From positions 1-27,704 of IMG/VR virus record IMGVR_UViG_3300021373_000309: a stretch of 27,704 nucleotides of DNA; one strand, written 5' to 3'. Of the stretch, positions 6,511 through 12,205 are shown one piece after another. The notes beneath the pieces were generated by a model. It did no database searches. It was not told where the DNA came from and worked only from the letters and a program-made list of their open reading frames with translations. Source of the DNA: a virus. The position numbers and the translations under genes were made by a program. How positions within the stretch are numbered: the first letter of the stretch is position 1; each line of letters begins with the position of its first letter.

Positions 6511-6539
6511 TTGTATATAAGCTACACATGATATATATG
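6511..6539 (+). promoter_or_regulatory. Rightward early promoter candidate
   Basis: TTGTAT (6511-6516) and TATATG (6534-6539) are separated by exactly 17 bases. The predicted start of transcription is about 25 bases before the ATG at 6570. The element occupies the same DNA as the leftward promoter on the other strand. Confidence 0.55.
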
Positions 6540-6542
6540 CAA
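6514..6542 (-). promoter_or_regulatory. Leftward repressor promoter candidate
   Basis: On the minus strand TTGCAT (6537-6542) is followed after exactly 17 bases by TATATA (6514-6519), a good sigma-70 match, with the repressor ATG about 30 bases downstream. Its -10 overlaps the -35 of the rightward promoter and vice versa, so the two promoters probably exclude each other. Confidence 0.65.
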
Positions 6543-6569
6543 GAGACAAACAGTAAAACGAGGTAAACA

Positions 6570-6746
6570 ATGCATAAACATCCTGTACCAGCGCGTATTA
6601 AGTACCATGTCATGGAAAAGATGATAGAGTTAGGTTCTGACGTAGACAGCGCAACAATGAATAAAATGTTCAAAGCACTTGATGAAGGTATCAAGGCTGC
6701 GAACTTGCACCACGATCAAATGATGGAGAGCCTACATGACCAATAA
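6570..6746 (+). CDS. Small first gene of the rightward early operon, 58 aa
   Basis: An ORF read directly: ATG at 6570 preceded by GAGG at a suitable distance, ending TAA at 6746 and overlapping the next gene by 11 bases. The protein starts MHKHPVPARIKYHVMEKM, is helical and charged, and ends HHDQMMESLHDQ. It is unrecognised. Position directly behind the early promoter suggests an early regulatory or takeover function. Confidence 0.65.
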   Translation: MHKHPVPARIKYHVMEKMIELGSDVDSATMNKMFKALDEGIKAANLHHDQMMESLHDQ

Positions 6747-7350
6747 GTTTCAAACAGCAATGGATTTCGTTGCAGACCTCAACAAGTCACATGGGGTCAT
6801 GCAGCGAGGTGGTAAACAGTACACAGAGGTAGCAAAGCGCGTTGAAGCGTTCCGCACTGTGTTTGGTGGTGAATACGGTATTGATACTGACATTATCCAC
6901 AATGACGGTCAGACAGTGGTGGTCAAAGCTACGGTCAAAGACAAAGACGGTTTTGTTGTTGGATCGGGTCTGGCAGAAGAAATCCGTGGATCGTCACACA
7001 TTACAAAGACATCTGCTGTAGAGGTATGCGAAACATCAGCGATTGGACGCGCTCTGGCTTCTATGGGTATGCATGGCGGTCAGTATGCATCAGCTAATGA
7101 GATGGAAGGTGTTAAGCGTAAAGAGCAAGCAATTAAAGCATCAGACGCTGCTCCAAAGCCATCAATGGAACTTGATCTCGCAGCGCGTGTAGATGCTGCA
7201 CTGACATTCTATGAACACTGCGATGCCCAGCGCTTTGCAAGCAATGAGAGCCGCTATAAGAAACTAATCAACAGCCCTGATTTGTCAGAGCCACAATATG
7301 AACAGCTTGTAGAAGCACATGACAAGCGTAAAACGGAGCTAATGGTATGA
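6736..7350 (+). CDS. Erf/Rad52-like single-strand annealing protein
   Basis: A 204-residue recombinase. Residues 76-112 carry the signature of the phage annealing family: GSGLAEEIR, then TSAVEVCETSAIGRALASMGM, as in Erf and related Rad52-fold proteins. The N-terminal part (residues 1-75) has the beta strands of the fold (TDIIHNDGQTVVVKATV) and the C-terminal tail from about 120 is charged and helical. It would anneal complementary single strands during phage recombination, working with SSB encoded next (four-base overlap ATGA) and RusA. A GGAGAG ribosome site precedes ATG 6736. Confidence 0.8.
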   Translation: MTNKFQTAMDFVADLNKSHGVMQRGGKQYTEVAKRVEAFRTVFGGEYGIDTDIIHNDGQTVVVKATVKDKDGFVVGSGLAEEIRGSSHITKTSAVEVCETSAIGRALASMGMHGGQYASANEMEGVKRKEQAIKASDAAPKPSMELDLAARVDAALTFYEHCDAQRFASNESRYKKLINSPDLSEPQYEQLVEAHDKRKTELMV

Positions 7351-7727
7351 AAGTATGCACTATTATCGGGCGTGTCACCAAAGACAGTGAAATTCAACAG
7401 AACGAGAGAGGGGGATTTCTCAAGTTTTCAGTCGCAGTTGATGATGGCTATGGAGCAAATAAAGGCACGATCTTCTTTGACGTTGACTATAACCGAACAG
7501 GAATTGCCCAGTACGTTACGAAAGGAAAACAAGTAGGCGTGTCTGGTGAGTTAAAGACCCGTGAGTATAACGGTAAAACTTACCTGAGTATTCGCGCTAA
7601 TGACGTTAAGCTGATCGGTGGTGGTCAACAGCGTGGACAAGTATCGCACACTGAGCATGAACCACAGCGCATGGCAGAGGGCCAGAAGTTTACAGAAAAC
7701 GAACTAGACGATGAAATTCCATTCTAA
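7347..7727 (+). CDS. ssb: Single-stranded DNA-binding protein
   Basis: A 126-residue OB-fold protein. N-terminal strands (TIIGRVTKDSEI; GGFLKFSVAVDD), the central TIFFDVDYNRTGIAQYVTKGKQV and the GELKTREYNGKTYLSIRANDVKLIG segment follow the bacterial SSB pattern. The C-terminus is a flexible linker ending DDEIPF, the acidic tip through which SSB contacts partner enzymes. It would coat single strands at forks and during annealing. Coupled to the annealing protein by ATGA overlap. Confidence 0.9.
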   Translation: MKVCTIIGRVTKDSEIQQNERGGFLKFSVAVDDGYGANKGTIFFDVDYNRTGIAQYVTKGKQVGVSGELKTREYNGKTYLSIRANDVKLIGGGQQRGQVSHTEHEPQRMAEGQKFTENELDDEIPF

Positions 7728-7735
7728 GAACAGAG

Positions 7736-7789
7736 GCAGATCAAAATAAACTCCAAATGGCTTTGGATTTTAATTGGGTTTTGATCTGC
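7736..7789 (+). other. Nested inverted repeats, possible structured RNA (element A)
   Basis: GCAGATCAAAA (7736-7746) and TTTTGATCTGC (7779-7789) are perfect 11-bp complements. Inside them TCCAAA (7752-7757) and TTTGGA (7762-7767) form a 6-bp hairpin with a TGGC loop. The element starts nine bases after the ssb stop and no U tract follows, so it does not look like a simple terminator. Confidence 0.6.
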
Positions 7790-7802
7790 TATCCACCCGC
7801 AT

Positions 7803-7845
7803 GGGGGGGATGTGTTGCAGCACATCGGGTCTGTAAAGCCCCCCC
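7803..7845 (+). other. G7/C7 stem with inner hairpin, possible structured RNA (element B)
   Basis: Seven G (7803-7809) can pair with seven C (7839-7845). Enclosed is ATGTG (7810-7814) with CACAT (7821-7825) around a six-base loop, then an unpaired GGGTCTGTAAAG stretch. It lies 20 bases before the next start codon at 7865, so it could influence translation of that gene or be part of one larger RNA with element A. Confidence 0.55.
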
Positions 7846-7864
7846 ACTAAACACAAGGGCAAAT

Positions 7865-8257
7865 ATGACAAAATTACAAATGGAACTGAGGAATGGGTAC
7901 TTAGTACCTGTTTCTCAATATGACGCAGAGCGCATGGAAGACTTGCCAGACGGGACACTGTTTAACCTGTCACAAACAGGCAAGCGATCTAACCCGCATC
8001 ATAACCTGTATTGGTCCACGCTGCGCAGGGTAGCTAGGGACACAGGCAAATGGCCCACAGAGCATCACCTGCACGATGAGCTAAAGATTGCGTGTGGTTA
8101 TGTGCGGATCAAGTTATCTGCGCTGAACGGGGAACTGGTAAACATACCTGATAGCATCAGCTTTGATAAAATGAACCAAGCAGAGTTTTTCAAATACTTT
8201 GAGATGGCAATGAAGAAGCTGGCAGAAGGAATAGGATATGACCCACTGGAAACCTAG
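7865..8257 (+). CDS. DUF1367-like phage protein, 130 aa
   Basis: The start at ATG 7865 (MTKLQMELRNG) is chosen because the frame upstream runs through the structured RNA region and has no conserved-looking sequence. The protein has YLVPVSQYDAERMEDLPDGTLFNL near the N-terminus, a KRSNPHHNLYWSTLRRVA block, and SISFDKMNQAEFFKYFEMAMKKLAEGIG near the C-terminus, which matches the layout of DUF1367, a family found among the recombination genes of lambdoid phages. Function is not known; position next to ssb fits a role in DNA recombination. The ribosome site is weak (AAGGG). Confidence 0.6.
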   Translation: MTKLQMELRNGYLVPVSQYDAERMEDLPDGTLFNLSQTGKRSNPHHNLYWSTLRRVARDTGKWPTEHHLHDELKIACGYVRIKLSALNGELVNIPDSISFDKMNQAEFFKYFEMAMKKLAEGIGYDPLET

Positions 8258-8684
8258 CGAGGAAATGGTGCAGCGCGAGTTAGACTTGTGTGAGCGTTTA
8301 GGTAGGAAGTGGAAATGCACGGTTGAGATGCAGCATAAGTACAGTGTTTTTGATGCTGTAGCTCACAAGAAAAATAAACCGCAGGCATTCGTAGAATTAC
8401 GCATCATCAATTACGCTTTCTATGATCTTCCAGACATTATGATAAGTTTGACAAAATGCACTGCGGGTAAAAACCAAACTGAGATAACCGGGCTTCCTAG
8501 CCTGTTTGTGGTACACTGGAAAAAAGACGATACCATTGGCTACATAGACATCAACAAGACTTATCACGGTGAGCCAGATTACAGGGTGTCAAAGAAGGGC
8601 ATGAACAGACTGAATGATGAGGAAGAAATAGAAGTCTGCCGCCATGTCAGAACGTCACAGTTTAAGGTGCTAACAAACATATGA
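8238..8684 (+). CDS. Unknown protein with a possible PD-(D/E)XK nuclease-like core, 148 aa
   Basis: Unrecognised by family. The stretch SVFDAVAHKKNKPQAFVELR (residues 36-55) has an Asp39 and, after a short spacing, Glu53-Leu-Arg55 at the end of a beta strand, followed by a helix and SLFVVHW-x-GYIDI strands. This is the order of a PD-(D/E)XK nuclease fold, though Arg replaces the usual Lys. It overlaps the DUF1367-like gene by 20 bases and lies among recombination genes, so a DNA-processing role is plausible. Confidence that the ORF is real is high; confidence in the nuclease idea is low. Confidence 0.6.
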   Translation: MTHWKPSEEMVQRELDLCERLGRKWKCTVEMQHKYSVFDAVAHKKNKPQAFVELRIINYAFYDLPDIMISLTKCTAGKNQTEITGLPSLFVVHWKKDDTIGYIDINKTYHGEPDYRVSKKGMNRLNDEEEIEVCRHVRTSQFKVLTNI

Positions 8685-8857
8685 TTAACTTCAACAATAA
8701 ATCAAAGACTGAAATAGAGTTGATTATAGAAAGCAATAAAACGTCAGCAGGTGGGTGGACGAAAAAAACATTAGAAAGCTGGGGTGTTTCATGGCCCCCA
8801 CCAAAAGGGTGGAAGCACGACTTAATTGACAGGGGTTCAGATGACAAATCTAGCTAA
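8681..8857 (+). CDS. Small Trp-rich conserved-looking protein, 58 aa
   Basis: ORF from ATG 8681 (overlapping the upstream stop as ATGA) to TAA 8857. It reads as an N-terminal helix TEIELIIESN followed by GGWTKKTLESWGVSWPPPKGWK, with four Trp and a Pro triplet. I recall small phage proteins with the same GWT-x-TL-x-x-WG-x-x-WPPPKGW layout, function unknown. It overlaps the HNH gene by 17 bases. Confidence 0.65.
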   Translation: MINFNNKSKTEIELIIESNKTSAGGWTKKTLESWGVSWPPPKGWKHDLIDRGSDDKSS

Positions 8858-9179
8858 ACGCCCACCTCTTGGCCTAAAGAAAGACAAGCCACTGCGCAGC
8901 AAGAAGATGTTGGACAAGATACGCGAACTGCCCTGTGCGGTCTGTCAGGCCCACGGTGAGGTGCAGCTATCACCCACAACAGCGCACCATCCAATCCATG
9001 ACCGCTACGGCGTGTATAAGCGCGGAGATGATTGGGCTATTCCTCTATGCGATGGACACCATCAAGGAAACTTTGACGATAGCAAGCAGGCTATTCACAA
9101 AGACAAACGTGCATGGCGTGAAAAGTACGGCGCCGATTGGTCTTATGCGCCATTCGCAGAAGGAGAGCAAAATGAGTAA
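8841..9179 (+). CDS. HNH-type nuclease-like protein (Ref/YbcO/DUF968-like)
   Basis: ATG at 8841 with AGGGG upstream is preferred over an upstream TTG. The 112-residue protein has CxxC at 32-35 (PCAVCQ), AHHPIH at 48-53, WAIPLCDGHHQGNF at 65-78 and AIHKDKRAWREKYG at 84-97. Paired cysteines and the two His pairs match the zinc-bound HNH nucleases found among phage recombination genes such as P1 Ref and lambdoid YbcO or DUF968. It may cut DNA during recombination or replication. It overlaps the next gene by eight bases. Confidence 0.7.
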   Translation: MTNLAKRPPLGLKKDKPLRSKKMLDKIRELPCAVCQAHGEVQLSPTTAHHPIHDRYGVYKRGDDWAIPLCDGHHQGNFDDSKQAIHKDKRAWREKYGADWSYAPFAEGEQNE

Positions 9180-9450
9180 TCGCATGTCAGGGAAAGAAAT
9201 CAACACAATGCTGCGTATGTATGAGCGTGGTGAGACAGCAAAGGCTATTGGTCAAGAGCTAGGGCGATCACCTAGCGTGATAAGCTCAACTCTGAACCGC
9301 ATGAAAAAACAACTTACGTCAAGAGATTTGTCACCAGAAACAAATCAACTGATACACCAAGCCCAAGAAGAATTTATCGCTGCGTGGCAGCAATGGAAAA
9401 AAACCAAAAGCACTGAAGATTTATTCGCCATGATCAGTCCAAGACACTGA
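9172..9450 (+). CDS. HTH DNA-binding protein, 92 aa
   Basis: ATG at 9172 has an excellent AAGGAG six bases upstream and overlaps the HNH stop. Residues 7-46 (GKEINTMLRMYERGETAKAIGQELGRSPSVISSTLNRMKK) are a clear helix-turn-helix of the kind found in transposase N-termini and phage regulators. The C-terminal half is a charged helix with WQQWKKTKSTEDLF. It may be a transcription regulator of the rightward operon, for example of later genes; the target is unknown. Its 3' end overlaps the rusA 3' end by 30 bases on opposite strands. Confidence 0.7.
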   Translation: MSNRMSGKEINTMLRMYERGETAKAIGQELGRSPSVISSTLNRMKKQLTSRDLSPETNQLIHQAQEEFIAAWQQWKKTKSTEDLFAMISPRH

Positions 9451-9858
9451 TATGTAAAGCACTGGCCCACGGTCAGGATGACAGAACGTCTTTTTGACCT
9501 TCATGCTAGTTACCTGTTTGTCATCAGCAAAGATAGTACCTGACAGGCCATCCAAAGCGATCTTAGCGATGTTGTCTACGTCTGGCTTAGTCATAGGGCT
9601 TATCGCACCATATTCTGCCTCTAATCGCTTCTTCTTAGACCATGACTGAGGAATATCCATAAACGCGATGATTTCAACCGCCACTGGCCTCAGTGTCTGG
9701 TCAATATCGTGCTTTGCCATCTCTGCCCATGCAGCCGCATGAATACGCCTCTCGTACTCTTTGGTCTTCTGCGGAGTGTAAGTGTGGCCTACTTTGGTGA
9801 ACCTTGGCCTGCCTTTGCCAATCGGTTGACCTGATACTTCCAACTCAATCTCGTACAT
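9421..9858 (-). CDS. rusA: RusA-type Holliday junction resolvase
   Basis: From ATG 9858 the protein has 145 residues; a TTG 22 codons upstream is a less likely start. Family motifs are present: GQPIGKGRPRF near 10-20, KPDVDNIAKIALDGL at 91-105 (Asp93 and Asp95 likely metal ligands, Lys99) and ADDKQV at 111-116. RusA dimers resolve four-way junctions, which would process recombination intermediates before packaging. It is the only minus-strand gene within the rightward block and faces away from the 9933-9978 regulatory region. Confidence 0.9.
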   Translation of the reverse strand: MYEIELEVSGQPIGKGRPRFTKVGHTYTPQKTKEYERRIHAAAWAEMAKHDIDQTLRPVAVEIIAFMDIPQSWSKKKRLEAEYGAISPMTKPDVDNIAKIALDGLSGTIFADDKQVTSMKVKKTFCHPDRGPVLYISVSWTDHGE

Positions 9859-9932
9859 CTTGTGCCTGTCAAAATAGTAACCTCTATATTTTGCGACCTT
9901 AGTTATACTTAACTTTTTTTGCAAATACCCCC

Positions 9933-9961
9933 TTGCAATGTATCACATAAGATACTATTGT
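9933..9961 (+). promoter_or_regulatory. Rightward promoter with an internal inverted repeat
   Basis: TTGCAA (9933-9938) and TATTGT (9956-9961) are 17 bases apart. The spacer holds GTATC (9940-9944) and GATAC (9951-9955), a 5-bp inverted repeat that could be an operator. Transcription would start about 35 bases before the ATG at 10004. Confidence 0.55.
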
Positions 9962-9967
9962 ATGTGT

Positions 9968-9978
9968 ATGTTAAACAT
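9968..9978. promoter_or_regulatory. Palindrome downstream of the 9933 promoter
   Basis: ATGTTAAACAT is an 11-base palindrome (arms ATGTT and AACAT) located at the expected start of transcription of the rightward promoter. It could be a repressor site; no binder is known. Confidence 0.35.
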
Positions 9979-10003
9979 AAACGCCAACTAGCGGAGGTAT
10001 CCT

Positions 10004-10339
10004 ATGGCACATTCTCTTTCTTTTCTTCTTTCTTCTGAAGCGGCTACTGCGCGTATGGCAGAGCGCAAGCCAGCTTTTGTTGTTCACGCGGAAGTAGACA
10101 CAATGTCAGACGCTTCTATGGTTGAGCTAGACGCGGATAGCCGCGATCATGCGTACACTCTCACGCAAAACTGGTTGACACACGGACGCGCTATCAGCGC
10201 AGGCATCCGCAAAGTTCATGCTGACGGTACGCTTGGCGAGGCAGATATTTTTGATCTGTCTGATTTTGAAGATGATCTTGCTGAAGAAACTCAGTCTAAT
10301 CTTAACCGCGTCATGTCACAGTACGGCTTGGCATTCTAA
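10004..10339 (+). CDS. Acidic early-type protein, 111 aa
   Basis: Unrecognised. It has its own promoter candidate and a strong GGAGG ribosome site seven bases before ATG 10004, so it is probably made in quantity. The N-terminus is Ser/Ala-rich (MAHSLSFLLSSEAATARMAER), the middle has AEVDTMSDASMVELDADSRDHAYTL, and the C-terminal third is strongly acidic (DIFDLSDFEDDLAEE). Small acidic proteins expressed strongly from early promoters often inhibit host functions or mimic DNA; this is only a suggestion. A stable hairpin follows its stop. Confidence 0.65.
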   Translation: MAHSLSFLLSSEAATARMAERKPAFVVHAEVDTMSDASMVELDADSRDHAYTLTQNWLTHGRAISAGIRKVHADGTLGEADIFDLSDFEDDLAEETQSNLNRVMSQYGLAF

Positions 10340-10345
10340 TCAACA

Positions 10346-10361
10346 GGGGGCTACGGCCCCC
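10346..10361 (+). other. cUACGg tetraloop hairpin between genes (copy 1)
   Basis: GGGGGCTACGGCCCCC forms a 6-bp GC stem closed on a TACG tetraloop, in RNA the very stable C(UACG)G type. It lies seven bases after the upstream stop and just before the AAGGAG of the next gene. No T run follows, so it is more likely a processing or stability element than a full terminator. The same 16-mer is found downstream of the capsid gene. Confidence 0.7.
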
Positions 10362-10380
10362 ACCAACAAGGAGCAAACCA

Positions 10381-10632
10381 ATGGGATTTTTTACACTAGG
10401 ACGCACAACGCACCACGCATTCACAACAGTAACAATCAAAGGCGTGGAGATTGAGATTGTCATAGAGGGATCATTAGATCACGATGAACACTACTTTGAT
10501 CTGGATACAGTTTACCTTCAGGAACCACGCGCCAAGACCAAAGATTTTGCATTGCCAGAGCGCATCTACAACAAGCTAACTAGCGGTGCATATGATGAGC
10601 AGTTTCATGATGCAGCGTGGGGGTCAGCATAA
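10381..10632 (+). CDS. Small unknown protein, 83 aa
   Basis: Unrecognised. A clear AAGGAG lies before ATG 10381. The protein begins MGFFTLGRTTHHAFTTVTIKG, has beta-like VEIEIVIEGSLDHDEHYFDLDTVYLQ and ends in an acidic helical part. Its stop overlaps the start of the 33-residue gene as TAATG. No membrane segment or known motif is visible. Confidence 0.6.
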   Translation: MGFFTLGRTTHHAFTTVTIKGVEIEIVIEGSLDHDEHYFDLDTVYLQEPRAKTKDFALPERIYNKLTSGAYDEQFHDAAWGSA

Positions 10633-10733
10633 TGGACTACGGCAAGTTGACGTGGGAAGATGTAGTTATCGGGATCATCTTTGCAGTAATGATCCTGACT
10701 TGGACAGCAGGCACAATTAAAGGATGGTGGTGA
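10632..10733 (+). CDS. Single-pass membrane micro-protein, 33 aa
   Basis: ORF starting at ATG 10632 (TAATG overlap with the upstream stop) and ending TGA 10733, which overlaps the next ATG as TGATG. Residues 11-27 (VVIGIIFAVMILTWTAG) make one hydrophobic helix, preceded by a charged N-terminus and followed by KGWW. Coupling on both sides supports a real gene. It may be an inner-membrane protein with a role in takeover or exclusion; function unknown. Confidence 0.6.
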   Translation: MDYGKLTWEDVVIGIIFAVMILTWTAGTIKGWW

Positions 10734-10912
10734 TGAAACTAAGCCCAGCCGATGAGCAGATACTTAAATACTTGCGCAGACAGGTAGATCGGTTGCAAGA
10801 TGAACGATACCGCACAGATGCAAGACCCGGCATCAACAATGAAATATTTGCAGCACAACAAGAACTGCGGCGGTTTACATCTGAATTGAGGAAAAAAGGA
10901 TACAACATCTAA
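10733..10912 (+). CDS. Small charged coiled-coil-like protein, 59 aa
   Basis: ATG at 10733 is preferred over one three codons upstream because it overlaps the previous stop and has AAGGA eight bases before it. Nearly the whole protein is charged helix (ADEQILKYLRRQVDRLQDERYR; IFAAQQELRRFTSELRKKG), suggesting a coiled coil. Unrecognised. Stop overlaps the next start as TAATG. Confidence 0.6.
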   Translation: MKLSPADEQILKYLRRQVDRLQDERYRTDARPGINNEIFAAQQELRRFTSELRKKGYNI

Positions 10913-11271
10913 TGGTGAATTATTACGATACTTTGACGCGAGTATTGAAACGCACCCCAACAGAAGCAGAAATTGGTGCATTGATGAAACTCAAACGCGA
11001 ACAAGAGGGGTGGAAGAACTCTACGCAGCCAACACCCCCAGAGAGGCCACAGAAACGCCTGAGAGAGCCGAAACAGCCTACAGGCATCAACACTAACGAT
11101 AGGCAGTATAGGTGGCCTAAGAGAGCCACTCAGATAGCCCAGCGCATTAACCGCATGATGTTACGGCAGATTACGATAGAAAACATCGCATTCATTGAGG
11201 ATGTTTCTCAGTCAAGGATCATGCAAGAGATCAGGCAATGGGATTTGCCAAAAGTAGAAACTGATGAATGA
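10912..11271 (+). CDS. Basic protein with possible C-terminal HTH, 119 aa
   Basis: Unrecognised. The middle is Pro/Arg/Lys-rich (PTPPERPQKRLREPKQP) and probably disordered. The C-terminal 45 residues (RATQIAQRINRMMLRQITIENIAFIEDVSQSRIMQEIRQW) have the length and spacing of a helix-turn-helix, so it may bind DNA. Start overlaps the upstream stop by one base and its stop overlaps the following micro-ORF as ATGA. Confidence 0.6.
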   Translation: MVNYYDTLTRVLKRTPTEAEIGALMKLKREQEGWKNSTQPTPPERPQKRLREPKQPTGINTNDRQYRWPKRATQIAQRINRMMLRQITIENIAFIEDVSQSRIMQEIRQWDLPKVETDE

Positions 11272-11360
11272 TCGTGTGGGCGGCTGCTAGGTGTCGGGAT
11301 AAGCTAGGGGATTACCAACAAAAACTGGGTAAAAACCGCCCACCGCAAAAAGATAACTAA
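11268..11360 (+). CDS. Micro-ORF, 30 aa
   Basis: ATG at 11268 overlaps the upstream stop (ATGA) and the frame stays open to TAA 11360, filling the gap before the next gene. The peptide begins MIVWAAARCRDKLG and ends NRPPQKDN. The same DNA holds an 8-bp perfect inverted repeat GTGGGCGG/CCGCCCAC (11276-11283 and 11336-11343), so it may instead act as RNA structure. Real-gene status is uncertain. Confidence 0.45.
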   Translation: MIVWAAARCRDKLGDYQQKLGKNRPPQKDN

Positions 11361-11376
11361 ACAGAAAGTGAGTGCA

Positions 11377-11607
11377 ATGGAATTTTTCACAGCGTTATAC
11401 ATAGAATATTCACTGCGTGGGATTGACATAGAAACATATTTGATTTTGCCAGACTATGAGGCTTGTCAAATAGCAATCCGCGACAATGAAGATATGTATA
11501 AGTATTTCCATGCGGATAGCGATGTTGATATGTACTGTATACGCACCAACACCCTATCCAGATCAATCAGACCTAAACTTAGGCCAACCACCGATAAATC
11601 TTCTTAG
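11377..11607 (+). CDS. Last gene of the rightward operon, unknown, 76 aa
   Basis: ATG 11377 is used; GTG 11368 would add three residues. The protein is mildly acidic with FFTALYIEYSLRGIDIETYLILPDYEACQIAIRDNEDMYKYF, plausibly an alpha/beta fold, and VDMYCIRTNT near the end. It is unrecognised. Its last 29 bases overlap the endolysin gene tail to tail, and no terminator is visible between the two convergent operons. Confidence 0.55.
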   Translation: MEFFTALYIEYSLRGIDIETYLILPDYEACQIAIRDNEDMYKYFHADSDVDMYCIRTNTLSRSIRPKLRPTTDKSS

Positions 11608-12205
11608 TCTTATCCATGCGGTCTTCTAGGCCATGATAGCCACCGTTCACACGCTTGGTAATACTCTTGATAATACTATCAGTGACACCCTTATCAGCCA
11701 TGTTGAACAAACCGTTTTTTTCAAAGAAGAATATCGCACTGTCCATCGCTAGTTCATCTGCAATTGGCGATGGATCATCTACCAAGCTGTCACGTCCAAT
11801 ATGCTCTGCAAAGGCCCGTACATTATCTTTACCAGTTAATTGGATGAAACCCTTGCCTGCATACTTCCACCCATCTCCTGACGCTTCTGAGCCGTTCCCC
11901 ATGCGCCCTGAGTAGACTTTGTTTGCCAGCTTCTCTGGGTTACGCGCATATGGTTCCGCATCTACCTCTGACTTAAAACGTGAGGGCCAGACCCGACACA
12001 TTGTTTCTGCGCGGTAGTTTAGGTTTTCCTCAGAAATCATAAAGTTGCCGCTTTCGTGCGCTGCCTGACCAAGCAAGTGTGCGCCACGATTGGCGTTCAG
12101 TCCGTAATGCTCTGCAATAGCTCTAGCCGTGTTAGGCCCAAACGCTCCGTCTGGTGTTACGCCACAAGTCTTTTGCAGCATTTTAAGTGCATCACCTCTA
12201 GCCAT
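11579..12205 (-). CDS. Endolysin, glycoside hydrolase family 19 (chitinase-like)
   Basis: A 208-residue lysozyme that would cut the glycan of host peptidoglycan at lysis. Residues 1-36 (KMLQKTCGVTPDGAFGPNTARAIAEHYGL) resemble a short peptidoglycan-binding repeat or the first helices of the domain. The GH19 core has the catalytic Glu51 in GQAAHESGNF, EENLNYRAETM at 59-69, YAGKGFIQLTGKDN at 115-128 and TKRVNGGYHG at 183-192. There is no signal peptide, so release depends on the holin encoded directly upstream; start and upstream stop share one base. Confidence 0.9.
   Translation of the reverse strand: MARGDALKMLQKTCGVTPDGAFGPNTARAIAEHYGLNANRGAHLLGQAAHESGNFMISEENLNYRAETMCRVWPSRFKSEVDAEPYARNPEKLANKVYSGRMGNGSEASGDGWKYAGKGFIQLTGKDNVRAFAEHIGRDSLVDDPSPIADELAMDSAIFFFEKNGLFNMADKGVTDSIIKSITKRVNGGYHGLEDRMDKTKKIYRWLA

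Noticed and set aside
7757-7864. N-terminal extension of the DUF1367-like reading frame
   Set aside because: The frame is open but translates the inverted-repeat region into a sequence with no protein character, and family likeness begins only after ATG 7865.
11572-11585. CCTAAACTTAGG palindrome as a terminator between the convergent operons
   Set aside because: The loop would be two bases, the stem is short, no T run follows on either strand, and it lies in coding sequence.
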